Below are positions 7,267-14,916 of a stretch of 37,571 bases of DNA, one piece after another. How positions within the stretch are numbered: the stretch's first letter is position 1; each line of letters starts with the position of its first letter. The position numbers and the translations under genes are program-made. This stretch comes from a virus: positions 1 through 37,571 of IMG/VR virus record IMGVR_UViG_3300042691_004233; one strand, written 5' to 3'. The notes below the pieces were generated by a model. The model saw nothing but the letters and a program-made list of their open reading frames with translations. It made no database searches and was not told the origin of the DNA.

Positions 7267-7515
7267 ATGATCTACGAGTTGAGGGATGTAAAGTCAGAGC
7301 AATTCTGGATGGGGGTAGTACTAGGGATAACCTTTACAGTCTTGGTCATTCTGGCCTTAGACAAGCTATTTCAATCCCCTGAACCCAGCGCAGTAAATAT
7401 GCCTAAAGATGTAATACAGGCATACAACCTTGGCATCAAAGACGCACTTAAGACTAACCCACCATCAATGGAGCTCGAAACAAAATGTCTGGAACTATGG
7501 GCGAACAAACAGTAA
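7267..7515 (+). CDS. Small single-pass membrane protein
   Basis: An 82-residue protein with one strong transmembrane helix at about residues 14-35 (MGVVLGITFTVLVILALDKL) and a hydrophilic C-terminal tail. Two in-frame ATGs exist. ATG 7267 lies six bases after AAGGAG, whereas ATG 7261 would touch it, so I choose 7267. The N-terminus (~13 residues) is short and acidic/basic mixed, without a cleavage site. Its last 31 bases overlap the small gene at 7485. Function unknown. Confidence 0.68.
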   Translation: MIYELRDVKSEQFWMGVVLGITFTVLVILALDKLFQSPEPSAVNMPKDVIQAYNLGIKDALKTNPPSMELETKCLELWANKQ

Positions 7516-7649
7516 ACCATCCGTCTGGTCTCTCATGGGAGAGATGGAACTGGCCTTTCAAAACACCACAAGAGCGAGAAGTAGTAGCCAAGTGGTTCAG
7601 CAAACAAACCAATAAGGAGATCGAAGATCTTGGAGCACCCCCCGTATGA
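7485..7649 (+). CDS. Small Trp-rich hypothetical protein (54 residues)
   Basis: A 54-residue frame that short-ORF cut-offs miss. It starts at ATG 7485 inside the end of the membrane protein gene and ends at TGA 7647-7649, in an ATGA overlap with the next gene at 7646. The protein includes SWERWNWPFKTPQEREVV, and its four tryptophans in 54 residues are unusual. It fills what would otherwise be a 130-base gap in a gapless operon, and its composition is protein-like. The start lacks a strong ribosome binding site, consistent with coupling. Function unknown. Confidence 0.6.
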   Translation: MSGTMGEQTVNHPSGLSWERWNWPFKTPQEREVVAKWFSKQTNKEIEDLGAPPV

Positions 7650-7843
7650 TGCGTGACGAACCCATTGAGCGCCGGCTTGCTCGTATCGAGTCCCGGCTTG
7701 TTACCCTAATGATCCACATGGGCATTGACCCATATGAAAGAATGTATGAGCCATTCAATAACCCCCGTAGCCACGACCAAAATGCTGGAACTGATTCATC
7801 AAGGAACCGACCGACTGAAGCAAAAGGATTCGATCGCTCTTAA
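7646..7843 (+). CDS. Small hypothetical phage protein
   Basis: A 65-residue protein starting with two adjacent ATGs (7646 and 7649) in overlap with the previous stop. The N-terminal half is a charged amphipathic helix (EPIERRLARIESRLVTLMIHM); the C-terminal half is polar and probably disordered. It overlaps the following gene in another frame. No family recognised. Confidence 0.55.
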   Translation: MMRDEPIERRLARIESRLVTLMIHMGIDPYERMYEPFNNPRSHDQNAGTDSSRNRPTEAKGFDRS

Positions 7844-7970
7844 AAATATGGTGGACTCAGTTGTATCAATGCTTATCATCAGTATCCGAAAGCGGCAAGC
7901 CTTACTGAAGTCAGAACAAGCAGAGCTTGTCCGCAGATTAGAACTAACTCTACAGATGGAGGAAGTATGA
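7782..7970 (+). CDS. Small helical hypothetical protein
   Basis: A 62-residue helical protein (from ATG 7782) rich in Leu, Lys, Arg and Glu with a likely coiled-coil C-terminus (LLKSEQAELVRRLELTLQME). The frame is open further upstream, with possible starts at 7725 (TTG) and 7734 (ATG), but those extend deeper into the preceding gene. None has a clear ribosome binding site, so the start is uncertain. The stop overlaps the next gene's start in an ATGA. Confidence 0.55.
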   Translation: MLELIHQGTDRLKQKDSIALKNMVDSVVSMLIISIRKRQALLKSEQAELVRRLELTLQMEEV

Positions 7971-8248
7971 AGAAAAAAGTAACGGACGTAACAGCAGTCC
8001 TTGATGAACGCGGCACTAGGTATGGGCCTTTTATCGGCCACGCTCGGGTAACTCAACATCTCAAGCAAGTCATGTTCACCTACCGACACAAGTCAGACTT
8101 GGATGATGACATGATCGAAGCCCTGGAGATGATCGCTCACAAGATCGGCAGGATACTCAACGGTGATCCACACTACGCAGACTCATGGGTGGACATAGCA
8201 GGCTACGCCAAACTGGTAGCAGATCGGCTTGAAGGGGTGGAGAGATGA
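7967..8248 (+). CDS. DUF6378-like phage protein
   Basis: A 93-residue protein with DERGTRYGPFIGHARVTQHL near the N-terminus, then DDDMIEALEMIAHKIGRILN and GDPHYADSWVDIAGYAKLV. This pattern is typical of a small, all-helical family common in phages and prophages, which I recall as DUF6378. The conserved Glu/Asp and His residues recall MazG-like folds, but I do not see the complete MazG ExxE...ExxD set, so nucleotide pyrophosphatase activity is speculative. ATG 7967 lies behind GGAGGAAGT and overlaps the previous stop. Confidence 0.75.
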   Translation: MKKKVTDVTAVLDERGTRYGPFIGHARVTQHLKQVMFTYRHKSDLDDDMIEALEMIAHKIGRILNGDPHYADSWVDIAGYAKLVADRLEGVER

Positions 8249-8502
8249 GCGTGACGATAGGGGGCAACATCCTTAGTCAGGCTTCGATAACTGGACTCGG
8301 CACGCAGCGTGCTTCGATAGACGACGAGTTTGTTGGTTCGTTTAAGGTGTACAAAATCCAGAACGGCTATCTCGTGCGGTATGTATTTGTAGAAGGTGAT
8401 ACATGGCAGACGACCTACGTGGGAACAGCAGATAAGATCGGTGAAGCCGTGACTTCTATTCTTGTTCAAAGGAAACTAGACGATGCAAATAACATTAAAT
8501 AA
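8245..8502 (+). CDS. Small hypothetical protein
   Basis: An 85-residue, beta-rich protein coupled by an ATGA overlap to the gene at 7967. It has alternating hydrophobic/polar stretches (SFKVYKIQNGYLVRYVFVEG) and no Cys, membrane helix or catalytic motif. It resembles the beta-rich product at 4249 in length and in the VEGDTW/VASQL-like layout, but the similarity is too weak to claim duplication. Its end overlaps the next gene by 20 bases. Confidence 0.65.
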   Translation: MSVTIGGNILSQASITGLGTQRASIDDEFVGSFKVYKIQNGYLVRYVFVEGDTWQTTYVGTADKIGEAVTSILVQRKLDDANNIK

Positions 8503-8773
8503 AGAATTGTCGGAACGTTTGTTGGCAGTGTGTGAGAAGAACTTCCGCACACCAGAACTACAGATCCAATTCTGGCTCAGGCAGGAGGGCGAGACTTCAA
8601 CGCCCACCCGTGTGTTAGTTAATCGTGGTAGACCCGCAAGCGCATGGTCAGAGGAGCAGAAGGCTAGGCAGCGGCAGCGCATGAAGGAAATGTGGAAGAG
8701 CGGCAAGATGGGGACACGCAAGTCTGCAGACAACGTACTCGATGCGGTGTCCAGAGGGGCATTTGATGACTGA
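8483..8773 (+). CDS. Small basic protein, possible DNA-binding
   Basis: A 96-residue protein beginning MQITLNKELSERLLAVCEK, resembling a short strand plus helix, and ending with a basic helix (SEEQKARQRQRMKEMWKSGK) of the sort seen in NUMOD3-like and other phage DNA-binding segments. The product is Arg/Lys-rich. It overlaps the preceding gene by 20 bases and the polymerase start by eight. It may be a DNA-binding accessory protein for the polymerase gene that follows; there is no direct evidence for this. Confidence 0.62.
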   Translation: MQITLNKELSERLLAVCEKNFRTPELQIQFWLRQEGETSTPTRVLVNRGRPASAWSEEQKARQRQRMKEMWKSGKMGTRKSADNVLDAVSRGAFDD

Positions 8774-10655
8774 CATAGTGACCCTAGACTTCGAGACCTA
8801 CTACGACAAAGACTACAGCTTAAGCAAAATAACCACGGAGCAGTACATCCGGCACAGAGACTTCGAGGTTATCGGGGTAGCAGCCAAGATCAACGATGGC
8901 CCGACTGAATGGTTCAGCGGCCCTGCCATGCAGACTAAGAAGTTCTTGGAGCAGTTCGACATACCCAACAGCTACTTGCTGGCGCACAACATGGCGTTTG
9001 ACGGTGCCATACTTGCCTGGAAGTTCTGCCTCAAGCCGAGGTACTACCTGGACACTCTGAGCATGGCTCGTCCGATAACTGGTCTGACTGTAGGCGGTTC
9101 GCTTGCAGCACTGGCCAAGAAGTTCTGCCTGGGTGAGAAAGGCACTGAGGTAGTCAACGCCTTGGGGAAGCGTAGAGCAGACTTCACTGCAGAAGATCTA
9201 GCCCGGTACGGAGAGTACTGTAAGAACGACGTCGAGATAACTTACACTCTGTACCAGATCCTGCGGCAGTTTAGTACGCCCAAAGAGCAGTACATCATCG
9301 ACCTGATGATCCGCATGTACACCGACCCGGTACTGAAGCTCGACAGAGACTTATTACTAGAGCATCTCCAGAACGTGCAGGTTAAGAAGGAGAAGCTGAT
9401 GGCGATGATCGACGCCGCCATCGGACGGGATGAGTTGATGTCGAACGATAAGTTCGCTGAAGTTCTGCGCAAGCTCGGAGTCGAGCCACCAGTTAAAGTG
9501 AGCCTCCGCACTAACAAGTTGGCTTACGCGTTCAGTAAGACTGACCAAGAGTTCAAGGACTTGCTGGAGCATGACGATCCACGGGTGCAAGCAGTTGTCT
9601 CAGCCAGGCTCGGGGTGAAATCCACGCTTGAAGAAACTCGCACAGAGTCGTTCATCGGGATCGCAGATCGTGGCCCACTTCCCATCATGCTGAATTACTA
9701 CGGCGCACATACTGGCAGGGCGAGCGGCGGTGACAAGATGAACCTGCAGAACCTACCCAGAGGCGGGACGCTGCGCAAAGCCATACGTGCTCCCAAAGGA
9801 CATGCAGTCGTAGCAGTAGACTCGTCTCAGATTGAGGCTCGGGTTGTCGGCTGGCTGGCGGGGCAGAACGATCTGGTTGAGGACTTCCGCAACGGGGTGG
9901 ATATCTACTCGAAGTTCGCTACCAACGTCTATGGCCGCCCGGTCAATCGCAAGAGAAAAGAGATCGATCCGCAGACTGGCAAAGAGTATTTCCCAGACTT
10001 CGTTGCGGGCTTTGTTGGAAAGACCTGCATTCTCGGTCTAGGCTACGGCATGGGGAAAGACAAGTTCAAGGCAACGCTCAAGATCGGGCAGCCAGGGTTA
10101 TCCCTAGACATTGAGATCGAAGAAGCAGAGCGGATCGTCAACCTGTACCGAGACACCTACCCCAACATTGTAGAGTTGTGGTCAGCAGCAGGTAAGTCGC
10201 TAGACAAGATGGTTCGTGGATACGACTATGAGTTCGGTACTGGCGTTACTCTGAAGTGCAGTCAGGACGGCATCATACTTCCCAACGGCATGCTGGTTCG
10301 TTATCCCAACTTAACCAAAGCAGAGAACGGTTACACCTACGATACTCGCAAAGGCAAGATCAAGATCTACGGGGGAAAGATCGTGGAGAACGTCGTGCAA
10401 GCACTTGCTCGTATCGTAGTGTTTGACCAGATGGCCAAGATCGATCAGGAACTTCGCAGACGCGATACGCTCGAACAAAGATCGAAGGTTGTCCTCACGG
10501 TACATGACGAGGTGGTAGCAGTCGTGCCAGAGAAGGATGCAGAGCAGACGCTGGCGTTCATGTCTGAAGTTATGTCTACGCCTCCGAAGTGGGCAGCGGG
10601 ACTTCCTGTAGCGTGTGAAGGCGACTTTGCGCTAACATACGGTGATTGTAAGTAG
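8766..10655 (+). CDS. polA: Family A DNA polymerase with 3'-5' exonuclease domain
   Basis: A 629-residue replicative polymerase. The N-terminal exonuclease has Exo I (LDFETYYD, Asp8/Glu10), Exo II (LLAHNMAFDGA) and Exo III (YCKNDVEITY). The polymerase domain has motif A (VAVDSSQIEARVVGWL), motif B (GKTCILGLGYGMG) and motif C (VLTVHDEVVAVVP). There is no 5'-3' exonuclease domain, as is usual for phage enzymes. The residue matching E. coli Phe762 is Leu423. The position four before the motif B lysine (Lys419), normally the dNTP-binding arginine, is Gly415. ATG 8766 follows AGAGGGG at good spacing; a start at 8742 is possible but lies deep in the preceding gene. It sits at the head of the replication cluster and probably works with the PrimPol-helicase at 15170. 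Confidence 0.95.
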   Translation: MTDIVTLDFETYYDKDYSLSKITTEQYIRHRDFEVIGVAAKINDGPTEWFSGPAMQTKKFLEQFDIPNSYLLAHNMAFDGAILAWKFCLKPRYYLDTLSMARPITGLTVGGSLAALAKKFCLGEKGTEVVNALGKRRADFTAEDLARYGEYCKNDVEITYTLYQILRQFSTPKEQYIIDLMIRMYTDPVLKLDRDLLLEHLQNVQVKKEKLMAMIDAAIGRDELMSNDKFAEVLRKLGVEPPVKVSLRTNKLAYAFSKTDQEFKDLLEHDDPRVQAVVSARLGVKSTLEETRTESFIGIADRGPLPIMLNYYGAHTGRASGGDKMNLQNLPRGGTLRKAIRAPKGHAVVAVDSSQIEARVVGWLAGQNDLVEDFRNGVDIYSKFATNVYGRPVNRKRKEIDPQTGKEYFPDFVAGFVGKTCILGLGYGMGKDKFKATLKIGQPGLSLDIEIEEAERIVNLYRDTYPNIVELWSAAGKSLDKMVRGYDYEFGTGVTLKCSQDGIILPNGMLVRYPNLTKAENGYTYDTRKGKIKIYGGKIVENVVQALARIVVFDQMAKIDQELRRRDTLEQRSKVVLTVHDEVVAVVPEKDAEQTLAFMSEVMSTPPKWAAGLPVACEGDFALTYGDCK

Positions 10656-10664
10656 GAGAACAAT

Positions 10665-11309
10665 TTGAAGGCATGGACGTACTCGCACTTGGAGAAGTTT
10701 GCCACGTGTCCGAAACAGTTTTATCACGCCAACGTAGCCAGGGATTTCGTAAGCCCACCTACTGAGGCAACCATCTGGGGCGAGCGTGTCCACACTGCCT
10801 TTGAGAACCGAGTCAAGCTAGGCACACCACTACCTGAGGGCATGGAGCAGTGGGAGCCCATAGCCAAGAAGCTGGAGTCGATCGAGGGCAACAAGCTGCC
10901 TGAAGTCAAACTAGCCATAAGCAAATCGTTTCAACCTGCAGACTGGGGTGATGCGTGGAGTCGAGGCATAGCAGACTTGGTGATCGATAAGGGCGACAAG
11001 GCCCTGGTGTTTGACTACAAGACAGGCAAGCGCAAACCGTCAGAGCAGTTGCATTTATATGCCGCGTTTGTGTTCGCTCACTACCCTGAAGTCAACCACA
11101 TCAAGACTAACTTCATTTGGCTTAAAGAAAAGAAGACAGACGGCAAAGAGTTTCACCGAGATGAGCTGCCTGTTATATGGCGAGACTTCCTGCCCAAGGT
11201 AGCCAAGCTGGAGTCGGCGTACGAGAGAGATTCATGGCCAGCCAAACCGTCTGGATTATGCCGTGGCTGGTGTCCTGTAAAGACTTGTCAGTTCTATAAG
11301 GATCGGTAA
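10665..11309 (+). CDS. PD-(D/E)XK exonuclease, Cas4/RecB-like, with Cys cluster
   Basis: A 214-residue nuclease of the PDDEXK_1 (RecB/Cas4-like) superfamily. Visible elements are an N-terminal SYSxLexFxxCPxxFY-type motif (here YSHLEKFATCPKQFY, Cys15), WGERVHTAFE (His43), ADLVID (Asp104) and FDYKTGK (Asp117, Lys119). At the C-terminus Cys199, Cys203 and Cys208, with Cys15, have the arrangement that holds a 4Fe-4S cluster in AddB and Cas4, although the spacing (Cx3Cx4C) differs from the usual. It starts at TTG 10665, seven bases after AGGAG, and its stop abuts the VRR-NUC gene. Likely role: DNA end processing during replication or recombination, or host DNA degradation. Confidence 0.87.
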   Translation: MKAWTYSHLEKFATCPKQFYHANVARDFVSPPTEATIWGERVHTAFENRVKLGTPLPEGMEQWEPIAKKLESIEGNKLPEVKLAISKSFQPADWGDAWSRGIADLVIDKGDKALVFDYKTGKRKPSEQLHLYAAFVFAHYPEVNHIKTNFIWLKEKKTDGKEFHRDELPVIWRDFLPKVAKLESAYERDSWPAKPSGLCRGWCPVKTCQFYKDR

Positions 11310-11632
11310 TGACTACACCAGAGGGGCGTATCAAGGCACGCGTCAAGGCTATTCTCAAAAGCCACGACATATGGTATTTTATGCCATCGGCCAATGGTTA
11401 CGGAAAGGTCGGCGTACCTGACATTATTTGCTGTTGGGATGGCCGGTTTTTCGCTATCGAAACCAAAGCCCCTGGTAAGCGGGACAACGTGACTGCCAAC
11501 CAGAAGATTCAGATAGAACAGATTCAACAAGCCCGAGGCTGGGCGATAGTCGTAGATGATGAGCAGCAGTTGATTGACTTCATTAACGAAGTAAAGGAGA
11601 TGAGATGCCTAAGTCAACCCCCCAGAAGCTGA
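11309..11632 (+). CDS. VRR-NUC domain nuclease
   Basis: A 107-residue protein matching stand-alone phage VRR-NUC nucleases. It has a GVPDIICC strand with Asp38 and, 13 residues later, the AIETKAPG motif (Glu51, Lys53) that completes the PD-(D/E)XK active site. The fold is usually a Holliday junction or flap-type endonuclease. The start overlaps the previous stop by one base, and the last 28 bases overlap the next gene. Family assignment is firm; substrate in this phage is inferred. Confidence 0.9.
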   Translation: MTTPEGRIKARVKAILKSHDIWYFMPSANGYGKVGVPDIICCWDGRFFAIETKAPGKRDNVTANQKIQIEQIQQARGWAIVVDDEQQLIDFINEVKEMRCLSQPPRS

Positions 11633-11865
11633 AGTATCAGAAGGAATACAACGCCCGGCCAGAGGAAGTAAAGAAGCGGGTGATGAACAACGCAGCCCGT
11701 AGAGAAGCTATGGCAGATGGGCGCGTCAAGAAAGGTGATGGCAAGGACGTAGCGCACAAGAAGGCCCTGGATAACGGTGGCACAAACGGCAAGGGCAACA
11801 CCACAGTTCAAGACCGAGCGACCAACCGAGGCTGGCGTAAGGGCAAGAGCAACTACAACCCATAA
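11605..11865 (+). CDS. Small basic HNH-like phage protein, probably without catalytic His
   Basis: An 86-residue Lys/Arg-rich protein beginning MPKSTPQKLKYQKEYNARPE, followed by a GDGKDVAHKKALDNGGTNGK segment and DRATNRGWRKGK. The central part resembles the beta-beta-alpha HNH pattern of small phage proteins (D-x-H-K ... GG-x-N ... N). The usual second half of the metal site is replaced by Asn-Arg residues, so it looks like a non-catalytic or minimal HNH relative. It sits between VRR-NUC and the SNF2 helicase and may bind DNA. Confidence 0.72.
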   Translation: MPKSTPQKLKYQKEYNARPEEVKKRVMNNAARREAMADGRVKKGDGKDVAHKKALDNGGTNGKGNTTVQDRATNRGWRKGKSNYNP

Positions 11866-11906
11866 CTAGATCGACATAAAAACAATGACAACTCTACGGA
11901 AAACCA

Positions 11907-13487
11907 ATGGCAACCATACTCAAAGACAAGCGAGCAGTACTTCTTAAATTAAAAGAACCATCCAGAGTAACGACAGTAGTACCAACAGCTAGGGTAATCA
12001 AACACAAAGATGCCCTACTGACTGCCGTTCCTCATAGGCCAGATGAGACACGAGTACTTCGACAGCTAGGGTTCAAGGGCATACCTGACCCACTGAAGAC
12101 GCACTACGATTTCCCACTGGCAGGGGGCAAGTTCAACCCGTTCGAGGCACAAGTAGAAACGGCGAACTTCTTCTCGATGAACAACCGGTGCTTCTGCACG
12201 AACTCGATGGGTCTGGGCAAGACTGTCTCCGCTCTCTATGCCTACGACTACATGAGAAATGCCCAGCTGGTTACGCGGGCTCTCATTGTCTGTCCGTTAT
12301 CAACCATGGAGCGCACCTGGGCTGACGAGATATTCAAGACCTTCCCTTACCTAGACGCAACGGTGGTCTACGGTACGAGGGCCAAACGACTCAAGCTTCT
12401 TGAGCAAAAGACAGACCTCTACATCATCAACACCGATGGCATCAAGATCATCGAAGAGGCTCTGCTAAAGCGGCCTGACATAAACCTAATCATCGTCGAT
12501 GAAGTAGCCATGTTCCGCACTGGTGGCACGCAGCGATGGAAGACCATGAACAACATCCTGAATAAGCAGCCGATACAGCGCAGGGTGTGGGCCTTGACTG
12601 GTGCGCCTTGTCCAAACGACCCGACAGATGCGTGGGCGCAGTGCAGACTGATAACTCCTGGCAACACAGACGTGCCGAAATACTTTGGTGCGTTCAGAGA
12701 CATGGTGATGAAGCAGGTATCGCAGTTCAAGTGGGTGCCAAAGCACAACGCCATGGAGACTGTACGCAGACTCATGCAACCTGCCATAAGGTTTTCCCTA
12801 GATGACTGTGTAGACTTGCCGCCACAAATCATTCTCAACCGTGACTCAGAAATGACGCCAGAGCAGACAAAAGCGTACAAAGATATGCTCTCAAAGCTCT
12901 CCATGGAGTATGACGGAGGGCAGGTGCTAGCCGTTAACGAGGCAGTCAAGGCTCAGAAGCTAGTGCAGATTGCATGCGGTGTGGCGTACGGTAAAGATGG
13001 GCAGGAGATAGTTTTACCCAATAAGCCACGGATGGACGTTCTAAAAGAACTAATTGAAGAGTCTGAGGGAAAAGTGTTAGTGTTCGTTCCCCTGACAGCA
13101 GTACTGCTACACGTAGCCGAAGAACTATCGAAGCAATGGTCAGTCGGAGTCATCCACGGAGGAACATCAAAACATGAACGCGACACAATCTTTTCTGGGT
13201 TTCAAACCGCTAGTGATCCACACATCATCGTTGCAAACCCTGGAACCATGTCACACGGACTTACCCTTACTGCAGGAACAACGATCGTCTGGTTCGCCCC
13301 AATCTACTCAAACGACATCTACGAACAAGCATGCGCACGTGTTCGGCGTCCTGGGCAGACTAAGACAACAGTGATCGCTCACATTGCAGCGTCAGAGATC
13401 GAGCGACAGATTTACAAGCGGCTTGCCACCAAGCAGAAGATGCAAGGGATACTACTTAATTTGATGAAGGAGGCAGAAATCGACTAG
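11907..13487 (+). CDS. SNF2-family helicase/ATPase (SF2)
   Basis: A 526-residue DEAD-like translocase with motif I MGLGKTVSALY (Lys105), motif Ia-like LIVCPLSTMERTW, motif II LIIVDEVAMF (Asp198/Glu199), motif III LTGAP, motifs IV/V in the C-terminal lobe (HGGTSKHERD, ANPGTMSHGLTL) and motif VI RVRRPGQ (Arg480/Arg481). It is typical of phage SNF2-type helicases in length and spacing. The Q-motif region (FNPFEAQVETA) precedes motif I. It likely remodels DNA or removes proteins during replication. A 41-base intergenic gap precedes it, with CTACGGA serving as a weak ribosome binding site. Confidence 0.93.
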   Translation: MATILKDKRAVLLKLKEPSRVTTVVPTARVIKHKDALLTAVPHRPDETRVLRQLGFKGIPDPLKTHYDFPLAGGKFNPFEAQVETANFFSMNNRCFCTNSMGLGKTVSALYAYDYMRNAQLVTRALIVCPLSTMERTWADEIFKTFPYLDATVVYGTRAKRLKLLEQKTDLYIINTDGIKIIEEALLKRPDINLIIVDEVAMFRTGGTQRWKTMNNILNKQPIQRRVWALTGAPCPNDPTDAWAQCRLITPGNTDVPKYFGAFRDMVMKQVSQFKWVPKHNAMETVRRLMQPAIRFSLDDCVDLPPQIILNRDSEMTPEQTKAYKDMLSKLSMEYDGGQVLAVNEAVKAQKLVQIACGVAYGKDGQEIVLPNKPRMDVLKELIEESEGKVLVFVPLTAVLLHVAEELSKQWSVGVIHGGTSKHERDTIFSGFQTASDPHIIVANPGTMSHGLTLTAGTTIVWFAPIYSNDIYEQACARVRRPGQTKTTVIAHIAASEIERQIYKRLATKQKMQGILLNLMKEAEID

Positions 13488-13537
13488 ACAACATACATAC
13501 GTTTCGCTACACTGACTACCCTACGGAGAACAAACCA

Positions 13538-13918
13538 ATGAAATTATTAGACGCGGTTGAGAAATACATCGAGTACCGAGACAAGAAAGCGGAATTAAAA
13601 ATTAAGTACGAAGCAGACGTCGAAGAACTCGAAAAGAAGATGGCCAAGATCGAATCTGCATTGCTTGCGGCTTTCGATAAGACAGGCATAGACTCCGCCA
13701 GAACGAAGTCTGGTACTGCCTACATTGGAGTAAGAACATCGGCATCCGTTGCCGACAAAGAGGCCTTCATGGAGTTTGTGAAGGCTAAGGAAGAGTGGCC
13801 CCTCATAGAAGTTCGGGCTAGTAAAACAGGAGTAGAGCAGTTCAAGTCAATCCACGAAGATATCCCACCTGGCGTCAACTGGCGCGAAGAGCGTGTGATC
13901 AACATTCGTCGGTCGTAG
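13538..13918 (+). CDS. Coiled-coil phage protein, possible replication accessory
   Basis: A 126-residue protein with a long N-terminal Lys/Glu-rich coiled coil (residues ~5-45), followed by KTGIDSARTKSGTAYIGVRT and a C-terminal IPPGVNWREERVINIRR segment. I recognise this architecture from small phage proteins in replication clusters; no enzymatic activity is known to me. Coiled coil plus beta tail recalls Gam-like nuclease inhibitors, but there is no direct evidence. CTACGGAGAAC lies upstream of ATG 13538. Neighbours: SNF2 helicase upstream, SSB-like protein downstream. Confidence 0.75.
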   Translation: MKLLDAVEKYIEYRDKKAELKIKYEADVEELEKKMAKIESALLAAFDKTGIDSARTKSGTAYIGVRTSASVADKEAFMEFVKAKEEWPLIEVRASKTGVEQFKSIHEDIPPGVNWREERVINIRRS

Positions 13919-13949
13919 TACAAATCTAACCCCTACAGGAGTTTTAACA

Positions 13950-14849
13950 GTGTCAAACATTATTCCGTTTGAGTCGGGCAATTTGCCTTCTTTCATCACC
14001 AAGCTGAACATCGCTGAGGTCAACGCAGACTTAACATCCCATGCCGGTGCTGGTGGGTTCCCTGTCATCTCGATCAAGGGCAAGGTGTTCGCCATCGTCC
14101 GTGACGGTGAGCGCAAGGTTCTACCCAACCCCAAAGATCCTGACAGTCCTGCCACATCGATCGACGTGGTATTGCTCAAGGCTAACAAGGGTACGAGCAA
14201 GGTGTTCTACGCCAAGGGCTACTCAGAGGGTGCCGAGGGTGTTAAGCCTGATTGCTTCTCCAACGATGGCAGCAAGCCTGATCCTTCAGCCAAAGAACCT
14301 CAGGCCAAGAGCTGTGCGGTCTGCCCTCACAACCAGTGGGGCTCGAAGATTGGTGAGAATGGTTCCAAGGGCAAAGCGTGCCAGGACAGCGTTCGTGTTG
14401 CCGTAGCCACACCCAACCAAGTCAACGAGCCGTATCTCCTCCGTGTGCCGCCTGCATCAATCAAGGCACTGGCTGAGTATGGTCAGATGCTGGCCAAGCG
14501 TGGCGTTGCTTACAACTTAGTAGTTACCAAAGTTGGCTTTGATATGGAAGCTCCTACTCCCAAGCTGACATTCAAGGCTCTAGGGCTGATCGATGAGGCC
14601 ACTTACAAAGAGTGCCAGGAAGTCATCGCCAGCGATGTCGTTGCTCAGATCACGGGTTCCGCTCCGTCGCAAGGAGTAGTAGAATCAGACTCTGCCCCTG
14701 AAGTTGAGCCGGAAGTCCAGGCCCAGGCAGAAGAACCCACTGCCGAGACCAAGAAGAAAGCGGCACCCAAGAAGGCTGAACCCAAGCAGCCCGTTGCAGA
14801 AGTCTCGGTTGACAATATAGATCTAGACAATTTAGATTTCGACGATTAA
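13950..14849 (+). CDS. Putative zinc-containing single-stranded DNA-binding protein
   Basis: A 299-residue protein with a GTG start behind CAGGAG. It has a beta-rich core (residues ~1-220) with four cysteines placed like a zinc site (Cys102, Cys122, Cys125, Cys144; around SCAVCPHNQWGSKIGENGSK). A Pro/Ala/Glu/Lys-rich disordered linker follows (~235-285) and the protein ends in an acidic aromatic tail, NIDLDNLDFDD. An acidic tail after a flexible linker is the hallmark of bacterial and phage SSBs (gp32, gp2.5), which use it to recruit replication proteins. The zinc site resembles gp32 in concept but not in sequence. Position just upstream of the PrimPol-helicase supports SSB, though this is inferred. 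Confidence 0.75.
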   Translation: MSNIIPFESGNLPSFITKLNIAEVNADLTSHAGAGGFPVISIKGKVFAIVRDGERKVLPNPKDPDSPATSIDVVLLKANKGTSKVFYAKGYSEGAEGVKPDCFSNDGSKPDPSAKEPQAKSCAVCPHNQWGSKIGENGSKGKACQDSVRVAVATPNQVNEPYLLRVPPASIKALAEYGQMLAKRGVAYNLVVTKVGFDMEAPTPKLTFKALGLIDEATYKECQEVIASDVVAQITGSAPSQGVVESDSAPEVEPEVQAQAEEPTAETKKKAAPKKAEPKQPVAEVSVDNIDLDNLDFDD

Positions 14850-14879
14850 CTAGGGGTAGTACCGGGCATAAACCCTGAC

Positions 14880-14905
14880 AGCCGGGAAAGACCGGCTTCT
14901 TTATT
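14880..14905 (+). terminator. Probable rho-independent terminator or attenuator
   Basis: The inverted repeat AGCCGG (14880-14885) and CCGGCT (14892-14897) with loop GAAAGA is followed by TCTTTATT. The stem is only six base pairs but GC-rich, and it lies in one of the few intergenic gaps of the early arm, after the abundant-type SSB gene. It may reduce expression of the downstream PrimPol gene relative to SSB. A moderate structure, so partial termination is more likely than complete. Confidence 0.62.
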
Positions 14906-14916
14906 GGGAGCAATAA

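Noticed and set aside
7967-8248. MazG-type nucleotide pyrophosphatase
   Set aside because: Helical and acidic with DxxxxEALEM, but the full ExxE...ExxD metal-binding set is missing.
12419-12949. Long antisense reading frame of 176 codons under the SNF2 helicase
   Set aside because: It is the shadow of a well-supported helicase frame and its translation is Ser/Met/Cys-rich without motifs.
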